NCBI GenBank assembly: GCA_965230225.1
Contig: CBDDKM010000002.1
Location: 124,001-188,000 of the forward strand
Reading direction: 5' to 3'
Length of the DNA stretch: 64,000 nt
Source: CALSMU01 sp965230225
Lineage (GTDB): Bacteria > Bacteroidota > Bacteroidia > Flavobacteriales_D > Parvicellaceae
This document shows, piece after piece, positions 43,378 through 52,496 of the stretch. The notes beneath the pieces were generated by a model that was not told where the DNA came from, did not search any database, and saw only the letters and a program-made list of their open reading frames with translations. The translations under genes were made by a program, and so were the position numbers. The stretch's first letter is position 1, and each line of letters opens with the position of its first letter.

Positions 43378-44844
43378 ATGAAAAACCTGTCTCCCATAAT
43401 GTTTGTTGGAACCGGCTCAGACGTTGGTAAAAGTCTGATAGCTACAGGAATTTGTCGCATCTTAAAACAAGATGGTTATGTGCCTGCACCATTCAAAGCA
43501 CAGAACATGTCTTTGAATAGTTTCGCTACACCGGACGGGTTCGAAATTGGTAGAGCTCAGGCTGTTCAGGCCGAAGCTTGTGGAATAGCTCCACATACCG
43601 ATATGAACCCCATTTTGTTAAAACCTACCTCGCAAAAATCCTCTCAACTGGTACTCCACGGTAAACCCGTAGGAGATCAATCAGCCAAAGAGTATTTCAA
43701 TGGTAGTAGACGCACCAACCTATTTATAGAAGTTCAACAAGCTTTTAACCGACTAAAAGAAAAGTATTCTCCTATAGTACTGGAAGGTGCCGGAAGCATC
43801 TCGGAATTAAATCTTAAAAACAGGGACATTGTAAACATGACGATGGCAAAATTTGCTCAGGCCAATGTTTACCTTATAGCTGATATAGATCGTGGAGGAG
43901 TTTTCGGTAGTGTATACGGTACAATAGAATTGCTAGAGCCCTGGGAAAGAGAGCTCGTTAAGGGAATCATTATTAATAAGTTTAGAGGAGATGCTTCTTT
44001 GTTTGAAGAGGGGAAGAAAAAACTAGAGCAAATTACTGGTTTGCCAGTGGTAGGAATTATTCCTTATAACACAGATATTTACATTGAAGAAGAAGACTCA
44101 GTTTCTATCAAACAGAAAAACATCACTGCTAAATCAGATACGATAAACGTTGGAGTAATACTATTACCTCACCTATCCAATTTTACCGATTTTAACTTAT
44201 TGGAAAGAGATGATAGAGCTCACCTGTTCTACTCAAAAGAAAAAGGAGAACTAGAAAAAGCAGACATTCTGATTTTACCAGGGTCTAAGAATACCATATA
44301 CGATCTTCAATTCCTTAGAAAGACAGGTATTGCTAAAACCATATTAAATGCTGTTGAAAATGGTAAAAAGGTAATTGGCATTTGCGGTGGATACCAAATG
44401 ATGGGAGAATTGATAAAAGATCCCAACGAAGTGGAAAGCAATATAAACCAGATTCCCGGATTAGGTATATTCCCGCTGGAAACAGTACTTACAATCAACA
44501 AAACCACTGAACAAAGGGTATTCTTTTACAAAAACCATCCAGAACCCTGTAACGGATACGAAATACACATGGGAGAAACCACTACCCACCTACCCTCTCC
44601 ATTAGTATCCTATAATGAAACTTCGGAAGGATACATTCGGGGTAATTGCTGGGGAACCTATATGCACGGTATTTTGGACAATCAGGTGGTGATAGATGAC
44701 CTTCTTGAAGGTATTAGCCAGGAAAACAAGCCCTCTTACAAAGACTTTAAAGAAGCTGAATACGACAAACTAGCAGATCATTTAAGGAGTCATCTCGATA
44801 TGGGGCAAATTTATCGTGATTTAAATCAGTTATCTGAAGTTTAG
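43378..44844 (+). CDS. cobQ: Cobyric acid synthase
   Basis: 488 residues from the ATG at 43378. N-terminal dethiobiotin-synthase-like ATPase with MFVGTGSDVGKSLIATGI, PFKAQNMSLNSF and VLEGAGSISELNL; C-terminal triad glutamine amidotransferase with ILPGSKNTIYDLQ, the nucleophile Cys in GICGGYQMMGE, and YMHGILDN. It amidates cobyrinic acid a,c-diamide at four side chains. It opens the cobalamin cluster; a riboswitch follows it rather than precedes it. Confidence 0.95.
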   Translation: MKNLSPIMFVGTGSDVGKSLIATGICRILKQDGYVPAPFKAQNMSLNSFATPDGFEIGRAQAVQAEACGIAPHTDMNPILLKPTSQKSSQLVLHGKPVGDQSAKEYFNGSRRTNLFIEVQQAFNRLKEKYSPIVLEGAGSISELNLKNRDIVNMTMAKFAQANVYLIADIDRGGVFGSVYGTIELLEPWERELVKGIIINKFRGDASLFEEGKKKLEQITGLPVVGIIPYNTDIYIEEEDSVSIKQKNITAKSDTINVGVILLPHLSNFTDFNLLERDDRAHLFYSKEKGELEKADILILPGSKNTIYDLQFLRKTGIAKTILNAVENGKKVIGICGGYQMMGELIKDPNEVESNINQIPGLGIFPLETVLTINKTTEQRVFFYKNHPEPCNGYEIHMGETTTHLPSPLVSYNETSEGYIRGNCWGTYMHGILDNQVVIDDLLEGISQENKPSYKDFKEAEYDKLADHLRSHLDMGQIYRDLNQLSEV

Positions 44845-44877
44845 GATGCTACTTCACCCTCAAACTGAATCGATTCG

Positions 44878-44885
44878 TATATTTG
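44878..44885 (+). promoter_or_regulatory. -7 promoter element before first cobalamin riboswitch
   Basis: TATATTTG fits TAnnTTTG. Transcription would start near 44891, immediately in front of the riboswitch core, so the transporter operon has its own promoter separate from cobQ. Confidence 0.6.
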
Positions 44886-44888
44886 CTG

Positions 44889-45075
44889 CGTGGTTTCCAA
44901 TTGGAACTAATAGGGAATCCTGTGTAAATCAGGAACTGTCCTCGCAGCTGTAAGCTTCAATTAGTTTTTATCGAACACCACTATTTGCTCAAGCAGATGG
45001 GAAGGTGATAAAAAAGAAGCAAGTCAGAAGACCTGCCACAAAACATAAATCAAGGCTTTCGAGTGAAAAAGTAAT
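44889..45075 (+). promoter_or_regulatory. Cobalamin (AdoCbl) riboswitch 1
   Basis: The conserved core is visible in order: TAGGGAAT...GGAACTG (44911-44938), CCTCGCAGCTGTAAGC (44940-44955), ACACCACT (44975-44982), GATGGGAAGG (44996-45005) and the B12-box-like AAGTCAGAAGACCTGCC (45021-45037). The ABC transporter genes follow from 45134. Binding of a cobalamin would lower their expression. The boundaries are approximate. Confidence 0.93.
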
Positions 45076-45133
45076 GGTGAAATCTCTATAGAATTCTCAA
45101 TTATTGTACTGGAAAGTGATTAAGTTAAAACTA

Positions 45134-46273
45134 ATGAGAGCAATACATTGGTGCATATTTTTGGGACTGTTTCTTCTTTCATGTAAAAATGAAGAACACC
45201 ACGAACCTGATCATTCTGAAGGGCAACAGGTGGAGTTAAAATACACGAAACTTTTTACCATTTCCAAGCATACGGAATACACTAAAATAGTTCTGAAAAA
45301 TCCATGGAACCTAGAAAAGACTTATGCTACTTACGCATTAGTATCTAAAGACAAAGAGGTTCCCTCCAACTTGCCCGAAAACAGTATTTTGGTTAGAACT
45401 CCAGTAGATAACTTAGTTACGTTAGCTTCCCCTCACATTGGGCTGTTTAGTGCCCTTGGTGCCGAAGATAGAATTACTGCTGTTGGTCAAACCCAATATG
45501 TATTCAATGAGAAGCTTCAGGAAAAAATCAAACAAAACAAGATTGACGAAGTAGGGATCGATCAAAATTTAAACATTGAATTACTGATCGATCTGGAGCC
45601 AGACCTGGTAATGGCAACAGGAAACCAACAGATTCACGACAACCTTAAGCTAGCTTCTAAATACGGTATTCCTATCGTATATATTATAGAATGGCAGGAG
45701 CACTCTCCCCTCTCCAGAGCAGAATGGATTAAGTATGCCGGAGCATTTCTAGAAAAAGAAGCAGAGGCAGATAGTATCTTTTCTGAAATCGAAAATGCCT
45801 ACCTAAACATGGCGGAGTTAACCAAAACGGTAACAACTAAACCGGAAGTGGTATTGAGTAAAAAATTTAAAGGCACCTGGTACATGGCTGGCGGTGGCAG
45901 TTATATCGCCAAATACTTAAATGATGCCGGAGCAGATTATTACTGGAAAAATGACACTACTACAGGTAGTTTGCCTTTGAGCTTTGAAGAGGTAATTGAC
46001 AAGCAAATGGATGCGGATATTTGGCTAAACCCCAGTCAGGCATTATCCCTATCTGAAATCATCGAAGAGGATGAAAGACATCTCCATTTTAAAGCTTTGA
46101 AGAATAAAGAAGTCTATAATTTCTCCAAACAAATTAGCTCAAATGGTGCCAATGGTTACTGGGAAAACGGGTTTCTAAATCCTCATTTAGTTTTGGCGGA
46201 TATGATTAAAATATTTCACCCGGAATTAGTACCCAATCACGAATTTGAATACTACGAAAAGCTTCAAGACTAG
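45134..46273 (+). CDS. btuF: Corrinoid ABC transporter substrate-binding lipoprotein (BtuF-like)
   Basis: 379 residues from ATG at 45134, where a lipoprotein signal begins (AIHWCIFLGLFLLSCKN). PBP fold of the helical-backbone type: LASPHIGLFSALGAEDRITAVG near residue 95, ELLIDLEPDLVMATG near 145, and IDKQMDADIWLNPSQAL. It delivers corrinoid to the permease that follows; the stop TAG overlaps its GTG start by one base. The riboswitch upstream sets the substrate as a cobalamin rather than iron siderophore. Confidence 0.88.
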   Translation: MRAIHWCIFLGLFLLSCKNEEHHEPDHSEGQQVELKYTKLFTISKHTEYTKIVLKNPWNLEKTYATYALVSKDKEVPSNLPENSILVRTPVDNLVTLASPHIGLFSALGAEDRITAVGQTQYVFNEKLQEKIKQNKIDEVGIDQNLNIELLIDLEPDLVMATGNQQIHDNLKLASKYGIPIVYIIEWQEHSPLSRAEWIKYAGAFLEKEAEADSIFSEIENAYLNMAELTKTVTTKPEVVLSKKFKGTWYMAGGGSYIAKYLNDAGADYYWKNDTTTGSLPLSFEEVIDKQMDADIWLNPSQALSLSEIIEEDERHLHFKALKNKEVYNFSKQISSNGANGYWENGFLNPHLVLADMIKIFHPELVPNHEFEYYEKLQD

Positions 46274-47307
46274 TGTCGCTCAAACAAAGTAAATATTATC
46301 TGTTCTTCCCTATTGCCATAGTGCTATTGGCTCTTCTATTTCTGATGAGCTTGATGTATGGAACAGTTGACATTCCTTACTCTGGAGTTTTTGATGCTTT
46401 AACTGGTAATCCCACCGAAAAAAGAACCTGGGAGTTTATCATTTTGGAATTTAGACTACCCAAAGCCATAACCGCTGTTCTTGCCGGTGCGGCTTTATCG
46501 GTTTCCGGTTTATTGATGCAAACCTTATTTAGAAATCCACTGGCAGGACCTTATGTGCTTGGAATTAGCAATGGAGCCAGCTTAGGAGTTGCCTTACTGG
46601 TACTAACAGGTGGTGTCTTCTTTGGAAACCTCATCCCCGAAGGTAGTTGGGGCGTAGTTATCGCTGCAGTATTGGGATCGGCCATGATCCTTTCTTTAGT
46701 AATGCTGGTATCCATTAAAGTAAAAGACAATGTGTCTTTATTAATCATTGGATTAATGGTGGGAAGTGCCACCGGAGCAATTGTAAGTGTATTGCAATAC
46801 TTTGGTGATCCGGAAGTGATTCAAGCTTACCTTGTATGGACATTTGGAAGTTTGGCTGGAACCAATTGGGAACAAATGGAAATATTAGTTCCGATTGTAT
46901 TGTTCGGATTAATACTGGCTTTCCTTTCTCAAAAAGCCCTCAATGCTTTATTACTTGGAGAAGAATATGCACGTGGATTGGGAATTTCGGTAAAGAGCTC
47001 CAGAGCTGTAATCATTATTTCAACCTGTTTATTAGCCGGGGGGATTACTGCTTTTTGTGGCCCGGTGGCGTTCATCGGACTAGCGGTACCACACATTGCT
47101 AGAGCTGCCCTAAATACCTCCAACCACAAAATACTCATCCCCTCTTCTATATTAATAGGCTCCATTCTTTTATTAGGATGCGATTTAATTGCACAATTAC
47201 CGGGCAATGTAAATACACTTCCAATTAATGCCATTACTGCTTTAATTGGAGCACCTGTGGTAATATGGGTAGTCATTAAAGCTCGTAACATTAAATCATC
47301 CTTCTAA
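46273..47307 (+). CDS. btuC: Corrinoid ABC transporter permease (BtuC/FecCD family)
   Basis: 344 residues, GTG start, about ten transmembrane helices. Family motifs: RLPKAITAVLAGAALSVSGL, QTLFRNPLAGPYVLGISNGA and LAGGITAFCGPVAFIGLAVPH. It forms the channel with the ATPase whose ATG overlaps its stop by one base. Substrate assignment comes from the riboswitch and cobalamin genes around it. Confidence 0.9.
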   Translation: MSLKQSKYYLFFPIAIVLLALLFLMSLMYGTVDIPYSGVFDALTGNPTEKRTWEFIILEFRLPKAITAVLAGAALSVSGLLMQTLFRNPLAGPYVLGISNGASLGVALLVLTGGVFFGNLIPEGSWGVVIAAVLGSAMILSLVMLVSIKVKDNVSLLIIGLMVGSATGAIVSVLQYFGDPEVIQAYLVWTFGSLAGTNWEQMEILVPIVLFGLILAFLSQKALNALLLGEEYARGLGISVKSSRAVIIISTCLLAGGITAFCGPVAFIGLAVPHIARAALNTSNHKILIPSSILIGSILLLGCDLIAQLPGNVNTLPINAITALIGAPVVIWVVIKARNIKSSF

Positions 47308-48299
47308 TGACTCAGAATACCATTTTACATACCGATAACCTGAGCATTGGATACGAGAAAAAAACGCTGCTTAAAGAACTTACTCTTGACATTAGGAAAG
47401 GAGAAATGATATGCCTCCTGGGGCCAAACGGTGTGGGAAAATCTACACTCATCAAAACCCTTATTGGAACATTATCTGCCATAGAAGGAGATGTTTTTTT
47501 AGAAGGTCAAAGCCTTAAACAGCTTACCCCAAGACAACTGGCCAAACTTATTAGTATTGTGCTTACACAAAAGCTATCAACGGCTAACTTAACAGTAAGA
47601 GAACTGGTTGCAATGGGTAGAATACCACACACGAATTGGCTGGGGCAATTAACCAAATCAGATCTTCAAATTGTAGAAGAATCCATGAAAATGGTTAACA
47701 TCACCCATTTTTCAGAACGACAAATAGATAGTTTAAGTGACGGCGAAAAGCAACGAGTTATGATTGCTAAAGCACTAGCTCAAGACACTCCATTTATCCT
47801 ATTGGATGAACCTACTGCTCACCTAGATGTTACCAATAGAGTTGCGCTATTATCACTACTCAAAAAGTTAGCTAAAGAGACCAATAAAGCCATTTTACTT
47901 TCTACTCACGAGCTGGAAATGGCCATTCAGGTGGCCGATAAAATATGGTTAATAGATAACCACAATCAACTCATAAAAGGAACCCCCGAAGACCTGGCTC
48001 TAACCGGGGTATTCGAAAAAACCTTCGAAGGAGAGTTGGTTAAGTTCGACAACCAAACGGGGACGTTTAGATTGCAATACACTGGTAACAAAAACATTGC
48101 CCTAAGAGGTTCCGGAGCACTGGCACACTGGACCAAACAAGCCCTGGAAAAGGAAGGGTACAATATCAGCAATGAAGCAAATATCACTGTAAAAGCTGAG
48201 AATGATCTGGGCCTTTGGATCATTGAAACTAATCAGGGGTCAGTAGAGTGTACCAGTATAGAATCTCTAATGGCACAACTCAGTGAAATGAACTCATAA
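47307..48299 (+). CDS. btuD: Corrinoid ABC transporter ATPase (BtuD-like) with C-terminal extension
   Basis: 330 residues. Walker A GPNGVGKST (39-47), signature SLSDGEKQRV, Walker B ILLDEPTAHLD and the switch His in LSTHELEMA. Normal FecE/BtuD proteins end near residue 255; here about 75 more residues follow (LRGSGALAHWTKQALEKEG and so on), a small alpha/beta add-on of unknown purpose. It is the third transporter gene, overlapping the permease by one base. Confidence 0.9.
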   Translation: MTQNTILHTDNLSIGYEKKTLLKELTLDIRKGEMICLLGPNGVGKSTLIKTLIGTLSAIEGDVFLEGQSLKQLTPRQLAKLISIVLTQKLSTANLTVRELVAMGRIPHTNWLGQLTKSDLQIVEESMKMVNITHFSERQIDSLSDGEKQRVMIAKALAQDTPFILLDEPTAHLDVTNRVALLSLLKKLAKETNKAILLSTHELEMAIQVADKIWLIDNHNQLIKGTPEDLALTGVFEKTFEGELVKFDNQTGTFRLQYTGNKNIALRGSGALAHWTKQALEKEGYNISNEANITVKAENDLGLWIIETNQGSVECTSIESLMAQLSEMNS

Positions 48300-48324
48300 C
48301 AATACTCACCAGACATAAAATATC

Positions 48325-48900
48325 ATGAAAATATACACTAAAGGAGGCGACAAAGGAAAAACTGCGGTAGCGGGAGGTCCTAGAGTTTTTAAAGACTCGG
48401 CACGAATTGAGTGCATCGGAGAAATTGATGAAGCTAACTCTTCCATTGGCCTGCTAAGAGCCAAGCTCGGACCAGATCACGAATGGCAATCTAATTTGCA
48501 CAAAATTCAGAAGGACATGATGGATGTTATGTCTTATCTAGCAAGACCATCTGACACAGGCCGTCCTAATTCTAACCCTAAACCAACTGACGGACCGGAA
48601 TTCTGCGAAAAGTGGGTAGATGAAATGGAAAACAACATGAGTTCTCCATCGGATTACTTCATTCTTCCAGGAGGGAATGAAATCTCTGCATTATGCCATG
48701 TAGTAAGAACTCAAATGAGAAGGGCAGAAAGAAGGTTGGTTAGCCTAATGAAAGAAGATCCGGAATGTGTTGAAGACTACATAAGTGCCTACATCAACCG
48801 TCTATCGGACCTATTTTTCACCATGGCCAGAGCTGAAATGGACAAGCATGGAGTTCCGGAAGAAAAGTGGAACTTATTCATTTACAAGAAAATAAAGTAG
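48325..48900 (+). CDS. Cob(I)alamin adenosyltransferase, PduO type
   Basis: 191 residues. N-terminal KIYTKGGDKGKTAVAGGPRVFKDSARIE is the ATP site of PduO-type ACATs; FILPGGNEISALCHVVRTQMRRAERRL near residue 112 is the second conserved block. It transfers the adenosyl group from ATP to cob(I)alamin or cobinamide. It lies 25 bases after the transporter ATPase, so uptake and adenosylation are linked. Confidence 0.93.
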   Translation: MKIYTKGGDKGKTAVAGGPRVFKDSARIECIGEIDEANSSIGLLRAKLGPDHEWQSNLHKIQKDMMDVMSYLARPSDTGRPNSNPKPTDGPEFCEKWVDEMENNMSSPSDYFILPGGNEISALCHVVRTQMRRAERRLVSLMKEDPECVEDYISAYINRLSDLFFTMARAEMDKHGVPEEKWNLFIYKKIK

Positions 48901-48947
48901 ATAAGGCAATGTGATTAAAATCATAAATCAGTATTGCAATTAATGAT

Positions 48948-48955
48948 TACATTTG
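48948..48955 (+). promoter_or_regulatory. -7 promoter element before second cobalamin riboswitch
   Basis: TACATTTG fits TAnnTTTG; a start near 48961 would place the 5' end directly ahead of riboswitch 2. Confidence 0.6.
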
Positions 48956-48963
48956 CCCCGATT

Positions 48964-49155
48964 TTGGTATCCAGCCTCGGCTGGATTTAAAAGGGAATTC
49001 GGTGAGATTCCGAAACTGTACCCGCAGCTGTAAGCTTCAACGCTTTTAGCTAATACCACTGTCCGCCACTCGGAGGATGGGAAGGAGCTAAAAGGGAAGT
49101 AAGTCAGAAGACCTGCCTCAATCAGATTTATTAATCAGAGCTTTCGGGTGAAAGG
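48964..49155 (+). promoter_or_regulatory. Cobalamin (AdoCbl) riboswitch 2
   Basis: Core elements: AAGGGAATTCGGTGAGATTC...AAACTG (48990-49018), ACCCGCAGCTGTAAGC (49020-49035), ACCACTGTCCGCCACT (49055-49070), GATGGGAAGG (49076-49085) and AAGTCAGAAGACCTGCC (49101-49117). A hairpin CCAGCCtcgGCTGG precedes the core. After the core, agctttcgggtgaaaggcaatg mirrors the tail of riboswitch 1. It controls the receptor gene at 49244. Confidence 0.94.
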
Positions 49156-49243
49156 CAATGAGGACAATCTTTATTTCAACGAGATTTATCCAAATTAACT
49201 TACCAGGAAGTTCATAGTTTTTAATTTATTAAACACTTAAACT

Positions 49244-51487
49244 ATGGACAAAAAGTATGTACCATTGAAAAAGTTGAGCAGTCAACTTGCAAAAAAGACT
49301 GCAATTCTTGGGGTCGGTTTAATTACCTTCTCTGCAGCTACAGCTCAGGAAAAAGAGCTAGACTTAAAAGAGGTGGAAATTGCTACGGCAAGAGTACAGG
49401 CAAAAGAAAAAGATTTACCTCAAAAAGTTCAGGTAATCTCTGCCAAAGAAATCCAGCAATCTGGAGTTAACGATCTAACAACTCTACTAAAACAAAAGGC
49501 GGGAGTTGATGTTGTGCAATATCCAGGTTTGCTTTCCGGAATCGGGATGAGAGGATACAGACCTCAAACATCAGGACTGAACCAGAGAACTTTGATTCTT
49601 GTAGATGGAGTTCCTGCCGGAGCCTCCAACCTTGCTTTGATCGACCTGGACAATGTAGAGAGAGTTGAAGTAATTAAAGGAGCTTCTTCTTCTTTATATG
49701 GTTCTCAGGCAATGGGTGGAATTGTAAACATCATTAGAAAAAAATCTGATGGTGAGATCAAAAAATCTGCTTCTATTGCTTACGGTAGCTACGATGCGTT
49801 AACTGTTGGTTTCAACGCTGGAGGTTCATTAGATAAGAAGTTTGATTTTGACGTGAACATCAAGCATGTTCAGCAAAACCAAAACATCCGTTACGGACAC
49901 GACAACATTTTTAGAAATAAATTTGGGTGGGACGAAGTAACCAGAACCTACTTCGATCCTGAATTTAACGTAGACTCAACTGTTACGACCTCTGACGTTA
50001 GAGCAGATGGAGAAGAGAGAGCATTTACTCGTTTCCAGTACCAAACCGGAGGAATCCGTTTCGGGTACCAAATCAACGAAAAATGGAGAGCAGATTTAAG
50101 TGGAAACTTCTTTTCCGGAACTAACATTGAAGCACCGGGAGATTATGCCTATGGCGAGTTTAGCCAAAGCGTTAAAAACCCATACAGATACGGAACTAAT
50201 TTAGCCATTAAAGGACAAATTAACGACAATAACCAGCTTACCATTAAAGCTTACAATAGCTCTGAATACTCTGATTACAGGTCAGCTTCTGCCGGAACTA
50301 TTTCTGACTACGTTACCTTCAAAAGCACTAATAGTTGGAGAGGGTTCCAAATTCAAGACAACATCAAACTAGATGAACATGCATTGGCATTTGGAGTAGA
50401 TTACAACAAAGCTAACGCAAGGTCGCAGAGTTTCAATAGTGTAGATGGTGCAGAGCAAGCTCCATGGTCGCCTAACTACGGAATTTATTCTACAGCTATT
50501 TTCGGGCAAGCCTTCCTTAACTTCATGGATAACAAGTTACATGCAACTTTAGGAGCAAGAATAGACAACATCACTTTCGATGTTCAGGAAACTGAATTTT
50601 TAGACACTTACAATGCCGGAACAGAAGCATACAGTGTATTTAACCCAAGTGCAGGTCTTAAGTACGATATTTCGGACAAATTTAATGCTCATGCCAGCGC
50701 TGGAAGAGCCTTTGTTACTCCGCATGCATACAATGTAGCAGGATATTCAGAAACGGGGTCTGGAGTAGGAGCAACAGTAGGAATGGTAAACATTACTTCT
50801 GGTAATCCTGATCTTAAACCTGAAACAGGAATCACTTTCGATGCAGGTGTTGGGTATTTCGATCGTAAAAGCGGATTGGATTTAGACGTTACTTATTTCT
50901 CTACCAACGTTAGCAACAGAATTACTACTGGACAAACTGAAGTTCTTACAGATGTTGAATTGACTCAAAACGGTGATACCATTGCATCAAGAACTACTTA
51001 CGTAAATGCTGACAAGGGAGTAATGGGAGGAATAGAAACTAACCTTTCATGGGATCTTGGAGCTTATGCAGATTACAACTATTCATTTAAACTATTTGTG
51101 AATGCTGTAAAATACACTCAACTGGAGGAAGAGTTTAGAATTACAAGTTTTTCCAGTGAAGATAAATTTGGAACCAGAAGCGTTTATAACGTAGCTGACC
51201 TACTATTGACTTACGGAGTAGCTTACTCTAACGATAAGTTCAATGCACAGCTTTCTGGTCGTTACATGGGTAACCGATTCGATACTGATTGGACGGATTA
51301 CATTAACCAACCACAAATCGAATATGCTTCGTACATGGTACTGGATTTTAGTTTTGGAATGCCTGTGAAAGAAAATTCAAGCATTAGCTTAAACTTGAAC
51401 AACATTACCGACGAAAACTACTACGAAAAAAGAGGCTTTAACATGGCGGGTAGAAACTTCCGAGTTCAATACACGCATAGATTCTAA
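49244..51487 (+). CDS. btuB: TonB-dependent cobalamin receptor (BtuB-like)
   Basis: 747 residues with a Sec signal (AILGVGLITFSAATAQ). Plug domain: TonB-box-like KEVEIATARVQ, then LPQKVQVISAKEIQQSG, IGMRGYRPQTSG and ASSSLYGSQAMGGIVNIIRK. A 22-strand barrel follows and ends VQYTHRF with a C-terminal Phe. There is no carboxypeptidase-like N-terminal extension or SusD partner. Riboswitch 2 upstream supports cobalamin as substrate. A strong terminator follows. Confidence 0.93.
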   Translation: MDKKYVPLKKLSSQLAKKTAILGVGLITFSAATAQEKELDLKEVEIATARVQAKEKDLPQKVQVISAKEIQQSGVNDLTTLLKQKAGVDVVQYPGLLSGIGMRGYRPQTSGLNQRTLILVDGVPAGASNLALIDLDNVERVEVIKGASSSLYGSQAMGGIVNIIRKKSDGEIKKSASIAYGSYDALTVGFNAGGSLDKKFDFDVNIKHVQQNQNIRYGHDNIFRNKFGWDEVTRTYFDPEFNVDSTVTTSDVRADGEERAFTRFQYQTGGIRFGYQINEKWRADLSGNFFSGTNIEAPGDYAYGEFSQSVKNPYRYGTNLAIKGQINDNNQLTIKAYNSSEYSDYRSASAGTISDYVTFKSTNSWRGFQIQDNIKLDEHALAFGVDYNKANARSQSFNSVDGAEQAPWSPNYGIYSTAIFGQAFLNFMDNKLHATLGARIDNITFDVQETEFLDTYNAGTEAYSVFNPSAGLKYDISDKFNAHASAGRAFVTPHAYNVAGYSETGSGVGATVGMVNITSGNPDLKPETGITFDAGVGYFDRKSGLDLDVTYFSTNVSNRITTGQTEVLTDVELTQNGDTIASRTTYVNADKGVMGGIETNLSWDLGAYADYNYSFKLFVNAVKYTQLEEEFRITSFSSEDKFGTRSVYNVADLLLTYGVAYSNDKFNAQLSGRYMGNRFDTDWTDYINQPQIEYASYMVLDFSFGMPVKENSSISLNLNNITDENYYEKRGFNMAGRNFRVQYTHRF

Positions 51488-51493
51488 TAATTA

Positions 51494-51528
51494 TAAGCCC
51501 TGGCGAAAACGTCAGGGCTTTTTTATAT
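51494..51528 (+). terminator. Intrinsic terminator after btuB
   Basis: AAGCCCTG gcgaaaacgt CAGGGCTT followed by TTTT; inner GCG/CGT adds to the stem. It lies 7 bases past the btuB stop, so cobU and later genes need read-through or their own promoter. Confidence 0.88.
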
Positions 51529-51536
51529 ACTAACGA

Positions 51537-52046
51537 ATGATATACTACATCACAGGAGGAGAAAGGTCAGGGAAAAGCAGTTATGCACAGGAGTTGGCAC
51601 TGAAGCTTTCTAACTCACCTGTCTATCTAGCCACTGCCAGAAAATGGGATGGCGACTTCGAAAAAAGGATTCAACGACACATCAACGATAGAGATGAACG
51701 TTGGACCACCATCGAAGAAGAAAAATTTCTGGGCGATGTAGATATTGATGGTAAAGTTGTGGTTCTGGACTGCATTACCCTTTGGATTACCAATTGGTAT
51801 GTAGATACCAATAATGATGTAGAAGAATGCACCCAACAAGTAAAACAGCAACTGGATAAGCTTTTTACCAAGAATGCCACCATTATTATTATTTCTAACG
51901 AAATAGGAATGGGAGGACACGCTGAAACAGCTGTTGGAAGACGATTCACCGAAATTCAAGGAAGAATCAACCAATACATTGCAAAACGAGCAAACGAAGC
52001 CACTTTGATGGTCTCGGGATTACCGCTAATGCTTAAAAGTACTTGA
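51537..52046 (+). CDS. cobU: Adenosylcobinamide kinase / guanylyltransferase
   Basis: 169 residues. P-loop TGGERSGKSSYAQELA (6-21), RHINDRDERWTTIEE with the guanylylated His region (near residue 47), VVLDCITLWITNWY and SNEIGMGGHAETAVGRRF. It phosphorylates adenosylcobinamide and attaches GMP. The last codons (LKST) already lie in the short repeat that runs on to the next gene. Confidence 0.94.
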   Translation: MIYYITGGERSGKSSYAQELALKLSNSPVYLATARKWDGDFEKRIQRHINDRDERWTTIEEEKFLGDVDIDGKVVVLDCITLWITNWYVDTNNDVEECTQQVKQQLDKLFTKNATIIIISNEIGMGGHAETAVGRRFTEIQGRINQYIAKRANEATLMVSGLPLMLKST

Positions 52047-52130
52047 AGTTAGAAATACTTGAAATTAAAAATACTTAAAGTGCCTAAAATTGGAAGTACT
52101 TAAAATTGGAAATACTTGAAATGTCTAAAA
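52033..52130 (+). repeat. Imperfect tandem repeats upstream of four-helix-bundle gene
   Basis: Units of about 16 bases of the form gaaattrgaaatactt recur four times, with shorter units aaagtgcct and gaaatgtct interspersed. AAAGTGCCTAAA at 52077-52088 is the exact reverse complement of the unit in the downstream array. The repeat begins inside the last codons of cobU. Confidence 0.8.
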
Positions 52131-52136
52131 TATTAA

Positions 52137-52496
52137 ATGATGAATAAAGAGTTTGGGATAAAGTTGGAGAAAAGAACTAAAGAATTTGCGTTAAGTATTC
52201 TTCGGTTATCCACTCAAATTCCAAATTCAGTTGAGGGAAAAGTGATAAGAAATCAAATTTCAAAATCTGGAACTAGTGTGGGAGCAAATTATAGAGAGGC
52301 AAACAGATCCAGAAGTAAAGCAGATTTCAAGCACAAGATAAAAATATGCGATAGCGAAGCCAGTGAAACGGCTTATTGGTTAGAGCTAATTGAAGAAATG
52401 AATTGGGTAGACAAAAAGCATTTAGAAACCCTTTTTAAAGAAAATAAAGAGTTATTAGCATTGTTTACATCAATAGGAAACACCCTAAAACTTTAG
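52137..52496 (+). CDS. Four-helix-bundle protein (23S rRNA intervening-sequence protein family)
   Basis: 119 residues, close to the family's usual 115-125. Landmarks: EKRTKEFALSILRLSTQIP, the hallmark GTSVGANYREANRSRSKADF (residues 43-62), and DSEASETAYWLELI. The fold is a four-helix bundle that forms pentamers; its function is unknown. The family was first seen within 23S rRNA intervening sequences. Here the gene is inside the cobalamin cluster, framed by short repeats; its stop codon is the first unit of the downstream array. Confidence 0.9.
   Translation: MMNKEFGIKLEKRTKEFALSILRLSTQIPNSVEGKVIRNQISKSGTSVGANYREANRSRSKADFKHKIKICDSEASETAYWLELIEEMNWVDKKHLETLFKENKELLALFTSIGNTLKL

Noticed and set aside
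51627..51974. 115-residue frame on the minus strand inside cobU
   Set aside because: Shadow of cobU; no family features and no promoter or operon context.
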